From positions 9,548,001 to 9,612,000 of the forward strand of contig OX637339.1 in the NCBI GenBank assembly GCA_951799405.1: 64,000 nucleotides of DNA, in the 5' to 3' direction. Below, piece after piece: positions 21,757-32,597 of this stretch. The notes beneath the pieces were generated by a model. It was not told the origin of the DNA and searched no databases. It saw only the letters and a list, made by a program, of their open reading frames with translations. Made by a program: the position numbers and the translations under genes. Position 1 is the stretch's first letter. Each line of letters opens with the position of its first letter. This DNA is from Agapetus fuscipes (Eukaryota > Arthropoda > Insecta > Trichoptera > Glossosomatidae).

Positions 21757-22191
21757 ATGTTAAAAATTTCCTGGATGGATTGGGTCACAAATGCCGAGGT
21801 TCTTTCTTGTGCAAATACCAGAGCCGAACTCCTGATGTCCATCAAAAGGCAAAAACTGGTTGATTTCAGCCACATAATGAGAAATGAGAAGTATTCACTC
21901 CTGCATCTCATCATACAGGGAAGAATTGAGGGAAGACGGACTCCAGGGTCGAAAGAGAACATCCTGGTTAAAGAACCTGAGACAGTGGTTTTGCAGAAGC
22001 ACAGGAACGCTCTTTCGTGCAGCAGTATTAAAAAGCAAATTACTATGATTATCGCTAATCTTCACGAGAATAATGAAACTACGAACCAAGACAGTGACAG
22101 CACAAAAGCAGCAACGCAAGGAAGCTGCCCATGTAGTGCAACTTCTCACGGCGCTGACGCTGGAGTGGAAACTGTTCATTTTCACAGGTAA
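21757..22191 (+). pseudogene. RTE-like reverse-transcriptase C-terminal fragment
   Basis: This 144-codon frame begins ISWMDWVTNAEVLSC, continues KRQKLVDFSHIMRNEKYSLL and LIIQGRIEGRRTPGSKEN, and then decays. The order WMD.VTN.EVL, K..KL...HI.RN, IIQG.IEG.R matches the conserved C-terminal region of RTE-class LINEs. The catalytic domain is missing, so it is a relic. Confidence 0.75.
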
Positions 22192-22260
22192 GGGAGCCGG
22201 CCTTACACGAATCCCTTCGCTTGTATGTATGAGGGAGTGCCAAGGTGGAGTTGTGGTGTG
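22150..22260 (-). mobile_element. SINE-B scrap
   Basis: TTTTCACAGGTAAGGGAGCC and GGCCTTACACGAATCCC match the 3' body of SINE-B in reverse. Confidence 0.4.
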
Positions 22261-22369
22261 TAAAGGATGACTCACGCTAAGCCGTGTCGGGTCCGAGTCG
22301 AGCTTCAACCGTAGCACGATCAAGAAATATTCCATACATTTTTTTGTGATTTGGATAACGTGACTAAGC

Positions 22370-22500
22370 TATACATATAGTATGCTCAAACCCTCCTCGT
22401 ACCCGTCCTGTATGTATGTGTCAGAAGGACCCACAGCACATGGACGCTCATGCAAAGCCATATATTTTCTCAAGTGGCGAAAGGCCTTCCCGTGAAGTGA
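22370..22500 (+). repeat. Dispersed repeat (GTCAGAAGGACCCACA type)
   Basis: TGTATGTGTCAGAAGGACCC, CAGCACATGGACGC and surrounding bases recur at 36535-36600. The family is not identified. Confidence 0.5.
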
Positions 22501-22695
22501 AAGCAACGGCACGACAAAACAAGAACCTCTAGGTCAGAGGCGTGCCCATGACTCTAAAAGTAAATGGTTCGATGTTACTGAAGCTAATAGCATACCTCGG
22601 GTGGCACTCCTTGTGGGATTGTTGCTAGATCACGAGTAGCGTGAATAATGATACACATAATACGAAATAATAATAATTTAAATCTAAGGACAGGA

Positions 22696-24342
22696 TTACT
22701 GTGAATCCGCTGCGGATGCAGCTTGGCAAAATGAACCGCAAAATCGCTCAAAAGCGGAGAAATTTGATTTTGTAGCAACAAAGTCTGCGTAACCGACTGG
22801 GCCAATGGCCGGCCGTACTGCAGCAAGGAGCGCAACCCGATCAGATTGTCGCAATGGACAGTACCATAATATGTGAGGCACGTCCTGGGAGCTGGCGCCG
22901 CAAGGGCACTCTGCTGATAAGATGGATGGGATACCCAGCTGGTGTAGTTTGGCTTTAAAGTTTCCGTGGCCAGTTAAAAACTGGCTGGTAAAGTGGTTCG
23001 GGACAAGCCACTTTGCAGCCAAGCGCTGCTCGATGGAGGGGAAAAAAGAGTACAATATGTTGTTCTCCGAACTATTCCACTCTCGCTGCCATTGCCGTGT
23101 CGCGAGGGAAAAAAGAGTGTCTTTAACGGCTTGCGTTACGCGCCCCACGGGAGGTTCGACAATTGTGGCATCGATCGCCGCCGAAAGGCCGCGTCTGAGA
23201 AGACCGAAGGCAGCTGAGAGTTGTAGCTGGAGATCTAGTGGGAAGACCCCCGCTAAGACTGGAAGAGCCACAGTGGAGGTCGTTCTATACGCTTTAGTCA
23301 TTAGTAACAGAGCCCGTCTCTGACCAGAAAGAACTGCGCGGCGCGTTTTGCCTGAAAGGCACTTGTCCGCCCAGCATATTGACGCGTACGCAGCAATACC
23401 TAGGAAGACTGAGTCATAAAGGATCCGAAGAGCGCGGCCTTGCAGGCCCCACTTTACGCGCGATAGACGGGCGACCTTTCCGTAGGCATTGCTACCTCGG
23501 ATAGTGATCGCTTTGGCGTGCTGAGTGAAGCTCAGTTTGGTGTCTAACTTGACTCCAAGATACACCACAGATTGCGAAATTTTTACACGGGTTCCCTGAA
23601 AATCTATTATTGGGGGGCGCTTTGGATCGAGTTTACCCTTAAGGAGGATAGCTTCGGTCTTGTGCGGAGCAAAAACAAGCTTGTTCCTGTCTCCCCAGTC
23701 AGCAATAGACTGAAGAGATGATCTCGACAGTTTCTCGATCTCGGAACGAGATTTACCTTCTACTGTCAGAAGGGCGTCATCTGCGTAGGCTCTCACCTCG
23801 CAGCCTGGGGGCAAAGGGAGCGACAGAAGGTCGTCAAACAGGATGTTCCAGAGGAGTGGTCCAAGAACAGAACCCTGGGGACATCCCCTGGATACATCCC
23901 TTTCTATGATTGTGGGGCCTGCGTCAATTATTACGCGGCGGTCTGAGAAATAGGATTGAATACAGCTATATAAGTTGGATGGTATTTTGTGAAGCCTAAG
24001 CTTCGCTAGAACCATTGGCCACCATGCGCTGTCGAATGCGCCAGAGATATCTAATAAGACCGCAAGAACGTGTTTGGACGCCGACTCTCTCACCACCTGT
24101 AAGGCCGACGAGATTGCGTCCTCCGTGGAGACGCCGGGTCGGAATCCATACTGACGGTGAGATATCGGCGTGTCCGAGGATAGGATATGGGCTTCCACTC
24201 GATTGGCTATAAGCTTTTCAAGGATCTTTCCTAGGATTGGAAGAAGGGTGATAGGACGGTAGGCTTTGGGATCAGTAGGGGGTTTGGAGGTTGCCTTGGG
24301 TAGGACTTTAAGTAGTCCCACCTTCCAGCAACGTGGAAACAC
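22696..24342 (-). CDS. Non-LTR retrotransposon reverse transcriptase, R1 clade (5' truncated)
   Basis: An open 548-residue frame covering the reverse-transcriptase domain and C-terminal region of an R1-like LINE. Visible motifs in order are YRPITLLPILGKILEKLI, QYGFRPGVSTEDAI, LLDISGAFDSAWW (motif A Asp), SRGCPQGSVLGPLLWN (motif B), YADDAL (motif C catalytic pair), then a C-terminal Cys-rich knuckle (CPCGASSQDVPHILWYC). The endonuclease and ORF1 are absent, so this copy cannot be autonomous. The frame is intact and GC-rich against its flanks, which suggests a recent insertion. The Met chosen is simply the first in the truncated frame. Confidence 0.88.
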   Translation of the reverse strand: MFPRCWKVGLLKVLPKATSKPPTDPKAYRPITLLPILGKILEKLIANRVEAHILSSDTPISHRQYGFRPGVSTEDAISSALQVVRESASKHVLAVLLDISGAFDSAWWPMVLAKLRLHKIPSNLYSCIQSYFSDRRVIIDAGPTIIERDVSRGCPQGSVLGPLLWNILFDDLLSLPLPPGCEVRAYADDALLTVEGKSRSEIEKLSRSSLQSIADWGDRNKLVFAPHKTEAILLKGKLDPKRPPIIDFQGTRVKISQSVVYLGVKLDTKLSFTQHAKAITIRGSNAYGKVARLSRVKWGLQGRALRILYDSVFLGIAAYASICWADKCLSGKTRRAVLSGQRRALLLMTKAYRTTSTVALPVLAGVFPLDLQLQLSAAFGLLRRGLSAAIDATIVEPPVGRVTQAVKDTLFSLATRQWQREWNSSENNILYSFFPSIEQRLAAKWLVPNHFTSQFLTGHGNFKAKLHQLGIPSILSAECPCGASSQDVPHILWYCPLRQSDRVALLAAVRPAIGPVGYADFVATKSNFSAFERFCGSFCQAASAADSQ

Positions 24343-24477
24343 TCCACGCTGGATACATAAACTAAAGACAGCAGTGAAATCGCGCGGACAAGTAGACCAA
24401 ACTTCTTTGATGATTACATCATTAATTCTGTCCGGTCCAGGAGCTAACTTTTTCCGCGTTCTCCTCGAATGTGTCGC

Positions 24478-24650
24478 ATGTGACGAGTGGAACCTATTTA
24501 TTTTACAGGTAAGGAGGCCGGCCTTACGCCAACCAATTCAGTTGAAGTGGGAGTTTCCCAGCTCCCGGGGGGACTTGTACTCATTTCTTATAAAGGGTGA
24601 GTAAACCTTACCGGTATATATTTTTGCATCTATTTGATTTTGCATATATG
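24478..24650 (-). mobile_element. SINE-B copy, partial
   Basis: Reverse body: TTTTACAGGTAAGGAGGCCG, GGAGTTTCCCAGCTCCCGGG and TACTCATTTCTTATAAAGG. Confidence 0.7.
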
Positions 24651-24779
24651 TATTTTGTTTCGTTATTTAGCTACAGCCAAAGCTCGGCTCGGACCCGACA
24701 CGGTCTAACGTGAGTCATCCTTAGGGTGAGTGAGGTTGTGTGATGTAGTATAAGAGAACTAGTATGTATACACGAGTAT

Positions 24780-25480
24780 TAGTGCTGAATTTAGGGACCC
24801 CGTAATGGATGTATCCCCTTTTCTTGTCCCTGTCATCATTTTATCTTTATCTTTACTTCCCTTCACCCACTTTTCCTGCAATAATGTTTATTTTAAAGAA
24901 AACAATGGACCAGTACGCAGAATATATTACCTTACATTAAAACTCAACCATTACGTTTTCTCAAAATGTATGTCAACTAAAACAGCGCCTCTAGTGAGTG
25001 TTTTAATTTTGATGCATTTTTCGGTAAACCTTGTGGTTGAGTGTAAGCGTAGATAGCGTTTTATGGGCCCTTGCTTGTCTTTGCGGGAGTAATTATTCTG
25101 GAGCTTAATTTCTGTAACGATCTTTACAGTGTTATCCGCAGGTCTGGATTAAGGGTCCCGCACCAGGGCCCCGAGTCCAAAATGCGAAAAAAAAAAAAAT
25201 TGGGACGTAGAAGTCTCAAAGAATCTCTATAGAGGTAAGACTCGTTGAATTTATGCATCTGAGATTTTTTTCTCCGCGAGCAAACATCTATTATTTTCAT
25301 GTGAGGTTTGGTTTATTTTCTACTAGGTAAGTAGGTGGATGGCACTCTGATTTATTTTTGTTCGCAATAAGTGTTTCTGATGGTCCCAACTCAAGTTGTA
25401 AGCTGGAACACCAGGGGTGGAAGGCTAGACTACGGACTGGTCATACCGCCCTGCTTAATTCCGTCCTATAATAATAATAA
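24780..25480. other. Stretch without a supported gene
   Basis: The small plus-strand frames here (83 codons at 24805, 87 at 25371) have no recognisable domain and overlap repeat-like sequence. The part near 24930-25030 resembles a dispersed element also seen near 13200 and 53680. Confidence 0.4.
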
Positions 25481-25735
25481 TATTAGGATGATTTATTTGG
25501 TGAGCGCTGTTTTTGTGTGTATCACACCTCAAGAGCCCTCTGCGAGCTTGGTCGTCACTGTAGAAAGCGCCAATTCTCAAGCAAGACCCAGTTGCTGTAT
25601 GTTGGATGGACCTTTAGTGACCGGTCTTTTGTAAAGGTTTATGAAATTTTCACTCAACGAAGAGCATATTAGAAAATGTAAATGGTATTTTTTTGTGCTC
25701 CGCCGGGATTCAAACCCACAACCGTTACAGCTAAT
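25480..25735 (-). mobile_element. SINE-C copy
   Basis: Reverse-oriented. It has GTATCACACCTCAAGAGCCC, TCTGCGAGCTTGGTCGTCAC and, at the head, CTCCGCCGGGATTCAAACCC. Confidence 0.75.
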
Positions 25736-25754
25736 TATATAAATTTTTTGTGCT

Positions 25755-26010
25755 CCTTGACTGATAGGTTGGTATGAGGCTGACCACCCGTGCTGTTAAA
25801 ATCGGTTCACTTTTGCCAATGCCACCCCGGTTCAGGGAACGGCGGCAGGAGTTGCAAGGTTTAGGTCCATGTGAGGTTTTCTTTATTTGTATGCACACAT
25901 GCAGAATGTGTAGGCGCGAACCTACATGTGCCTGTCTGTAGGCATGCATTTCATATGAGCCTTAAATGTTAACATATATTTTCAACTTAGATTATAGATT
26001 ATAGATAGAT
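25755..26010 (+). repeat. REP-A copy
   Basis: Forward copy: TTGACTGATAGGTTGGTATG, GCCAATGCCACCCCGG and AGTTGCAAGGTTTAGG, ending in TTAGATTATAGATTATAG. Confidence 0.75.
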
Positions 26011-26454
26011 AAAAAAAGTGGCAATGTCTTTTCCGCGCACCAGGGCCCCCGCTGGGCTAAATCCGGGCCTGACTATTCGGAGTCGTTTGTGAGATAATCA
26101 TAGCGGAACATTAGCGAGGAGATAATAAGTATTTCAAGAGCGTTTAAGAAATGAGAGGACATCTAGGGAACCAAATTTACATAAAGGTTTACCTACAAGT
26201 GACTGGTCGTATTATTAGATGCACTCCATGTTTACGTACAATCCTGATTTGCTTCTTCTTCTGTGAGTGCCCTGTCAGGTCTCCCTGACGTTGGCGATCA
26301 CCCTGGCAAAGGCTTGTCACTAAGAACCAAAATATTCAAAACAACCTGTACGCTGCTACGCGTTGCTGTGGGTCAGTTTGGTTGAAATGTATGGAGTATA
26401 CGACGGCACTCCTAGGAAGTGATTCAGTTTTCACACATTTTTTCGATTTGAGTA

Positions 26455-26800
26455 AATCCGGTCGATAGATCAGTTGGTGCTTGCATTCTTTGCCGAGAGC
26501 TTGGGCTCGAATCTCACTGAGGGGGTCAGAAATTATTTCTTCCCGTTTCGATGTTTATTTCGATCTTAAAATAAAATACCGGAAAGGTTCAGTCAGCCTT
26601 CACAAGAGATGAGTACCAGCCCTCCGGAAACTGGGAAGACCCCCCTTTAACTGAACTGTTTGGCTTAAGGCCGATCTCCTTACCTGTAAAAATATAAAGG
26701 CAAATAGTATGTATGCAATAAATAAAATAAATAAATCCACTCGCGACATGCGACCTCTTCGGGGACAAAGCGGCAAGAAGTAACATTATATGTTTAGCGA
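26455..26800 (+). mobile_element. SINE-B copy
   Basis: The head GGTCGATAGATCAGTTGG and GGGCTCGAATCTCAC (boxes A and B) is followed by GGTTCAGTCAGCCTTCACAA, a GAGTACCAGCCC block, and the 3' end GACCTCTTCGGGGACAAAGC. Confidence 0.75.
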
Positions 26801-27028
26801 TACTCGTGAACGTATTTTTTTAACCAGTGACCGTCGTAATCTGAATAACGTCGTAGCCGTTCTAACACAATGTACCTACCTACGCGACGTCACGGCGCGG
26901 CGTTTAAACGCTGACGCCTTGTCGCGCGTTAAAAACGCTTTTGGTCGAAGCCAAACTTTCGACCAACGAAAAGAGTAGTGTCTCTGTTCATATGGCAAAG
27001 GATTTCATTATATTTGTGTGATACTAAC

Positions 27029-27109
27029 CTACATAATGTCTCTCGAGTCCCTGGACTTGTGTTGTTATTCCTTCAGCCTCCATTGTACCCTTGTTAACAC
27101 GGACAGCGC
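27029..27109 (-). CDS. Candidate exon upstream of the IR and aquaporin
   Basis: On the minus strand GTTTATCTTTTAG precedes an 81-nt exon ending TATGTAG|GTTAGT. One frame is open throughout (phase 1 at both ends) and includes an ATG: MEAEGITTQVQGLERHYV. If spliced to the microexon at 8814-8831 and then to the aquaporin exon, the frame would not match, so in that case it would be 5' UTR. It is phase-compatible with the candidate exon at 1938-2036. No family is recognised. Confidence 0.35.
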
Positions 27110-27274
27110 CTAAAAGATAAACTCTATTTACATTTATTTAGCATTATCTAATTGAAAGCCTGTTCATTCAGCATTCTTCTCCGACCCAAAAACTCGTCAT
27201 TTTGTAATCAAGTTGTAGTTTTTTTGTTACATATTTATTATGATTCACGGTGCTTCCAAAAACTTAGGTTGACA

Positions 27275-27520
27275 TTCCTTGACTTCTAGGCTGGTTTGAG
27301 GCAGACCACCCATACTGTAAAAAAAGGTTCACTTTACCAATGTAACCCCTGTGTCAGGGAAGGTCGGCAAAAGCTGCAGGGCTTATGTTCATTTGAGGTT
27401 TGGATTTTGTTTGTAAGAACACATTCGGCATTTGTAAGCGCAAACTACACGTGTTTGTTTGTGGGCATACATCTGAGAGCTTTAAATGAATATGTATATA
27501 CTTGCAACTTAGATTATAGA
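27275..27520 (+). repeat. REP-A copy
   Basis: Forward copy from TTCCTTGACTTCTAGGCTGG to CTTGCAACTTAGATTATAG. Confidence 0.75.
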
Positions 27521-27669
27521 TTATTATACATGTTTTTTTTTAAGTTTTTGGGATTGCATTGGACGCGGGGGCCCTGTGCTCGAACCTGCCTTTCTCCATT
27601 CGACCACTATGATCTTTAGTGCCTTTTTATTCAACCATTCGATAAATATTCTATAGCCGAAAAAACAAA

Positions 27670-27835
27670 CAGGCAGCAGGAGTTGCAAGGCTTATGCCCA
27701 TGTGAAGTTTGGTTTATTGTGTAAGTACACAAACATAATTAATTGTAAGCGCTATTTATGCGTGTCTACCTGTGGGTGTGCCATTATACAAATATGAGTC
27801 TTAAATGTCAACACATCTTTGCAATTGTAATATTC
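27670..27835 (+). repeat. REP-A copy, partial
   Basis: Forward 3' part: CAGCAGGAGTTGCAAGGC, TGTCTACCTGTGGGTGTGC and CAACACATCTTTGCAA. Confidence 0.6.
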
Positions 27836-28314
27836 AATGAAAAACAAAAATTTGTTACTGTTATCTTTGACCCGCTAAATGCTGTAAACTACAAAAATTC
27901 CCTGATTATTGGGAATTTAATATAAGTGACGTCACGTAGCCGTGGGATATTTTAAATGTTCGGACCTCATTATCTATCAGTTGAATCCATCCCCTTCTAA
28001 AGCTTCATCTTCACTGGATACCCACTTTCTCCGACATGTACATAAGCTTAAGAATAATTGAAGTGCTTACATAAATAAACTGAACTAAGCTGAAACGTCT
28101 CTTTAGTTGTGTTTCAGCAGTCAATATGTGCTGTGGGAAACGCTAGATGAGTGTTGCCAGTTGGATGTATTGTGTATTTTGTGCGATTTGCATATTATGA
28201 ATTATTTATGAGAAGTATTTGAGCGTTGGCAGCACTGTGAACTAAGCAAGTCGAGCTTCCATAGATGAAATACTATTTCAAATACAATATAATACTGTTT
28301 CAATGAAATCGGGA

Positions 28315-28455
28315 CACACAAAATGCGACGTGGATTGCTAAGGAAAATTAATTATTTTGTTATTGGTTGCTAAGGAGTAAGGACCGATGTCACATAGAAG
28401 CGTAACGTTTGCCCGACGAGAAAAAAATCTATATTCAGATTTAAAAAAAAATAAT
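28315..28455 (+). mobile_element. MITE-E copy
   Basis: GCGACGTGGATTGCTAAGGA, TTATTGGTTGCTAAGGAG and GTTTGCCCGACGAGAAAAA. Confidence 0.55.
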
Positions 28456-28489
28456 AGAAACGATTGAGATAGATCAAAAACGAAAGGAC

Positions 28490-28685
28490 AGAATATCCGA
28501 TCAATAGCTTAGTTGTTAGAATGCTTGCGTTCCATGCCTATGTTAAATAATTTCCCGTTTTAAGTATTGATTTAGTTCCCAAAATAAATGTACCGGCAAG
28601 GTTTACTCAACCTTCGAAAGAAATGAGAACCAGCCTCCTCGAAAGCTGGGAAACCCCCACTTAAGTGCAGGATGGATAAATCACT
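28490..28685 (+). mobile_element. SINE-B copy, partial
   Basis: TCCGATCAATAGCTTAGTTG (A-box region), a shortened head, then GGCAAGGTTTACTCAACC and GAAAGCTGGGAAACCCCCAC. Confidence 0.7.
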
Positions 28686-28730
28686 ACATGATGATGATGA
28701 TGATGGATGATTTCTTTCCTGTGGCGCCAT

Positions 28731-30419
28731 TTAATGGTCCAGGACCATCTCAAGGGCGCCATGGCTTCTCGAGAAAAGTAGTGTCTTCAGTTCCTTTCTG
28801 AAGGTGGTGGTAGGCTGGTTCGCGCGAACACCGATGGGTAAATTGTTCCAGGCCACCGGCCCGGCCACCGCAAAGCTTCTGTCTGCAAAGTTTGATGTGT
28901 TTGCTCTATTGGGCACTATAACCTTGTTGACAGAAGTAAGGGCAGAGCGTAGTGGTCTTTTTGAAGTCCCATCGACAGAGCATAGCTCAGCGAGACATGG
29001 GGGTGCAGTGCCGTTCAGGGCCCTATGCACAGTGAGACACAACTTAAATTCCACCCTCTCTCGGACCCTCAGCCAGTGCAGTTCTCTCAGCAGTGGCGAA
29101 ATATGACAGCTCTTTCCCTGTCGAAAAATTGCCCTGGCAGCAGCATTGAAAGCCATTTGCAGCCGATCAAACAATTTCTGCGGTAGTCCAGCATATATGA
29201 TATTGCAGTAGTCTAATCGGGAGACGACGAAAGCAGCTACGAGGCTTTTGACAGCATCCACAGGCAAACATCTTGAGATGAGGCTCAATTGGCGGATATA
29301 GAAGAAAGCTGTGCTCACTGTCCTGGACACTTGTGCCTCCATCGATAGTGCTCCGTCTAGTAAGACACCAAGGACGGATATGGTGGAGGATGGTATTATG
29401 CTTGCACCAGAGAAAAAGATTGGCTGAGTACCCAAGAGGTGCTGCCGACCCGGAGAGGCGACCCACATGAACTCAGTCTTGGTTGGATTCAGTTTGAGAC
29501 GTCTATAGGCCATAACGTTTGTGAGTCTTTCCAAGCAATGGGTGGTCCTGGCCAAAAGATCGTCTTTTTTGTCGGGACTGCAAAAACCAACGAGGACACG
29601 ATCATCAGCATATGCATAGCTTTGCATGCCACACTCCTCCAAAATATTATCAATACAGCCAATGTACAAGATAAAGAGGATTGGACCAAGGACTGATCCT
29701 TGGGGTACTCCTTGAGAAACAAGATCTTCTTTGGTTGAGTCAGACTTAAGCCTAATGGACCACCTTCTATTATACAGGTACGAGCGCAGCCATTCGATGA
29801 CAGTACCACAGATGCCATACTCAGACTCCAGACAATGAAGAAGCATTTCATGATCGACAGTGTCAAAGGCGGCACTCATGTCGAGAACCGTTACTAAACC
29901 AATGTCACCTGATGCCACTCCCACAATTAAGTCGGATGTCAGCCTTGTGAGGGCGGACTCAGTTGAATGATGCTTCCTATAAGCGAACTGATATTTCTGC
30001 AATAAGTTGTTATTCTCGAGGTGAGTCATCAGCTGGGATGCAACGGTACGCTCAAGCACTTTAGATAAAAAGGGGAGGCCTGAAATTGGCCTATAGTTGG
30101 TTGGGTCGTCAGCGTCGAGTGTATTTTTCTTAATTAGAGGAGTGACATGCGAAATCTTCCAGGATGCCGGTACGACTCCATGCATCAAAGATATATTCAT
30201 AATTTTAACAGTCAGGGGTAAAAGGAGATCAAGGTTCTCTTTGAGCAGTCGTGTGGGTATGGGATCCAGCTGACAATGCTTGGTGGGAGAATTGCTGATG
30301 GTCTTCTTAAGCTCAATCTCAGTCACACGAGCAAAGGTGTTAAATTTGATCGAGCATGGTGTACATCCATTTATTCTTGCAACGTATACTTTCTTCGTCA
30401 ACTGTCTTTCATCAGTCAT
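28731..30419 (-). CDS. Non-LTR retrotransposon reverse transcriptase, CR1/L2-like (5' truncated, chimeric start)
   Basis: An open 562-residue frame. Motifs: NYRPISGLPFLSKVLERTVA, YQFAYRKHHSTESALTRL, VTVLDMSAAFDTVDHEML (motif A), SQGVPQGSVLGPILFILYI (motif B), YAYADDRVLVGF (motif C), and the C-terminal region LVAAFVVSRLDYCNIIYAGL. The YRKHHSTESAL block is typical of CR1/L2-type LINEs. The endonuclease is missing. The first ~20 codons (DERQLTKKVYVARINGCT) are not part of this RT: they match the C-terminal tail of the other LINE family (14940-15214), so the frame crosses an insertion joint. Downstream on the gene strand lies a (CAT)n tail near 28688-28712. Confidence 0.88.
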   Translation of the reverse strand: MTDERQLTKKVYVARINGCTPCSIKFNTFARVTEIELKKTISNSPTKHCQLDPIPTRLLKENLDLLLPLTVKIMNISLMHGVVPASWKISHVTPLIKKNTLDADDPTNYRPISGLPFLSKVLERTVASQLMTHLENNNLLQKYQFAYRKHHSTESALTRLTSDLIVGVASGDIGLVTVLDMSAAFDTVDHEMLLHCLESEYGICGTVIEWLRSYLYNRRWSIRLKSDSTKEDLVSQGVPQGSVLGPILFILYIGCIDNILEECGMQSYAYADDRVLVGFCSPDKKDDLLARTTHCLERLTNVMAYRRLKLNPTKTEFMWVASPGRQHLLGTQPIFFSGASIIPSSTISVLGVLLDGALSMEAQVSRTVSTAFFYIRQLSLISRCLPVDAVKSLVAAFVVSRLDYCNIIYAGLPQKLFDRLQMAFNAAARAIFRQGKSCHISPLLRELHWLRVRERVEFKLCLTVHRALNGTAPPCLAELCSVDGTSKRPLRSALTSVNKVIVPNRANTSNFADRSFAVAGPVAWNNLPIGVRANQPTTTFRKELKTLLFSRSHGALEMVLDH

Positions 30420-31129
30420 TCTTTCTATGTCTTGTATTTGTATCCAACCGCCATTCCGCTAGGGGTGGCCGGCACCTCGGCAGATGTGCCTTCACTTTAT
30501 TACGTCCGAGCACACTTCTTCAATCTCCTCGAAATTTATCGCACATAATTTCAAAACCATTTATTACAAATATAATTTCATAACTAGGTATATAAATTTA
30601 GATCAGATATTTTTTGTAACTCTAAACTCTGTCATCATTACACTATGGGTGAGCATAGCCTTTTCAAAATGGTCACGCATTCTTGTAAATTCAGAGCTAC
30701 GCAATTTGAGTCCGTCAAGATATAAGAAGGTATATAAATAAGTGATGGGTTTTGTACATCTGGCTGAATTTATAGCCGTATTTTTGCCATAAATCTAACT
30801 TTTTTGTTTTGTTTTGTTGGAAGCGTCTTGAGAATGAAAGATTTATCTCTGGAAATATTAAAAATGGCGACCGTGGAACAGCTGTTTCTGCAGACGCTGA
30901 CTTGACATTTTTGTTTTCTCCTCAATGGTACAAATAAAATGTACCATGAGATTTAAATGAGTCTTATCTTGGCAAAGGCGTCAACTAAGGACTTAAAAAA
31001 AAATGAGATGAAGATATGAAAACACTGGATATTCTTTTCTCCTTCTTTTAATAAGTATATCTCATTTAAAAAGATGTATATGGCCAGTTTTGGTTCTTTA
31101 TAACACAAATATATCTGCATAGTTTCTTT

Positions 31130-31270
31130 GAGCTTTGCGTTTTATTATTTTGTGAATATTAAAAAATGCAGCATGTCTACCTAAGCGTAAATTTACAGTG
31201 TCTGCTTGAGGGCATAAATTGAAAACCTTTAATTTTAATATATCTTCGCAACTTAGATTATATATAGATA
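31130..31270 (+). repeat. REP-A copy, partial
   Basis: Forward 3' half: AAATGCAGCATGTCTACC, TCTGCTTGAGGGCATAAATT and TCTTCGCAACTTAGATTA. Confidence 0.55.
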
Positions 31271-31369
31271 GCCGATAAGCCGTTTCTATTTTCTGTGCGG
31301 GTTGCCTATATTACAATCAGGCAAGACGTGATTATCTACTTCAGTGTTTTTTAAGCCACCTTTTTTGGC

Positions 31370-31475
31370 AAGCCTTGTAAAAATGAGAACCTTCACGAGA
31401 AAAAAAAACATAGACGAAGTATACGACGACCGAAAAAAACTCCCTAGCAACACGGCCGCATATCATCACAATGTT
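31370..31475 (-). mobile_element. MITE-E scrap
   Basis: Reverse-oriented: CACGAGAAAAAAAACATAG and CTCCCTAGCAACACGGCCGC. Confidence 0.5.
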
Positions 31476-31554
31476 TTGCTTTTGTATTGTTGTGGACTCC
31501 ATTTTTGTTGTTTTTTTACATGATTTTAACATCTCTCCGCTGTTTCTTCACTTA

Positions 31555-31771
31555 TGCACTATGGTATGCGGCTGACCACCCATACTGTAAAAAATGGTTC
31601 ACTTTGCCAATGTCACCCCTGTTTCAGGGAAGGACGGCAAGAGTTGCAGGGCTTATGTTCATTTGAGATTGGGTTTTTATATTGTAGGTCCACATGCGGC
31701 ATGTGTTAGCGCGAAATTATACATGTCTGCTTGTGGGAATGCATTTAATATAAATCTTAAATGATATATAT
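31555..31771 (+). repeat. REP-A copy split by the LTR element (left part)
   Basis: Forward copy that runs to AAATGATATATAT and is then cut. The missing right part, CTTTGCAGCTTAGATTAGAT with its TTAGA repeats, resumes after the target duplication at 35056-35095. Removing the LTR element and one ATAT restores the sequence seen intact at 15515-15545. Confidence 0.9.
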
Positions 31772-32225
31772 TGTAACGAAACACACTGGTAGATGCTTAT
31801 TGGTGTACGTGTGTTTTGAGAGAATGTTCTAGCCCAGACGATTGTAATTGTAAGGTGTGTATGTAGGTAGGAAATGGACTCTTCATGAAATAAATATGTC
31901 CAGAATCGTCTATACAACTGTGGTAGTGGAACCTTCTAGGGCAGGCTGGAATGGCCCCTAGGTTCCGCTATAAGAAGGGCGACAATGGGCTGAAGCGAGT
32001 CAGTCTTCGAAGCACTCACACAGAGGAGTATCTAGTTACTAGGGCGACCAAAATGGTGTAAAAATAAATGTAATCTGTACGAAATAAATAAGTGTGTTAA
32101 AATAAATCTGTTAGAATAAGTCTGTTAAAATAAATCTATTGTAAGAAAGTCTGTGTAAATAAACTGTATGGCTAACTTGTGTTAAACTTGTGTTTTAATT
32201 AAAAGAACCCTGGAAAAACGTAACA
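31772..32225 (+). repeat. 5' LTR
   Basis: Starts TGTAACGAAACACACTGG and ends GGAAAAACGTAACA. The outer bases TGTAACG/CGTAACA are close to an inverted repeat. The downstream half has several AATAAA-like motifs. I found no difference from the 3' LTR. Confidence 0.93.
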
Positions 32226-32226
32226 A

Positions 32227-32242
32227 TGGTGTCGGTGTGAAG
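32227..32242 (+). other. Putative primer-binding site
   Basis: TGGTGTCGGTGTGAAG begins one base after the 5' LTR. TGG is the complement of a tRNA 3' CCA. The matching tRNA is not assigned. Confidence 0.6.
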
Positions 32243-32597
32243 TTTAAAACCAAGTACCAAGTAAAAACTGTGCTTGAGACTTTTGAAAAATATATGTGGA
32301 CAACATAATAAAAACTGATGAATAAAAAAAAAAAAAGTTTTAAATAAAACTGGTTAAACTTGAATTAAAAACGATCGTGTGGTTACCCGCTAAAAATTTG
32401 ATTGAAGTGTACATAAATAACGTGTTAATAATATTGTGATAGTGTTAGTAAATACTCATTAGCCGATCTGGCGAAGCAAAGTAAATAATCATTATCTAAT
32501 ATCATTATTTGAAATTTAAAAATATTTTTTTTTGTAAAATAATTTGTTTTGAAGTAAATTATTTTGAAGTAAATTTAAATTTTTGTTAAAATAAAAA

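Larger units (their letters stand above)
22263..24722. mobile_element. Inverted ~47-bp repeats flanking the R1-type RT
   Basis: The left arm 22263-22309 (GGATGACTCACGCTAAGCCG, then TGTCGGGTCCGAGTCGAGC) is the near-complement of the right arm 24676-24722 (CTCGGACCCGACACGG, then CTAACGTGAGTCATCC). These are either ends of one composite element that took in the RT, or two opposed MITE ends. Neither arm has visible coding capacity. Confidence 0.6.
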
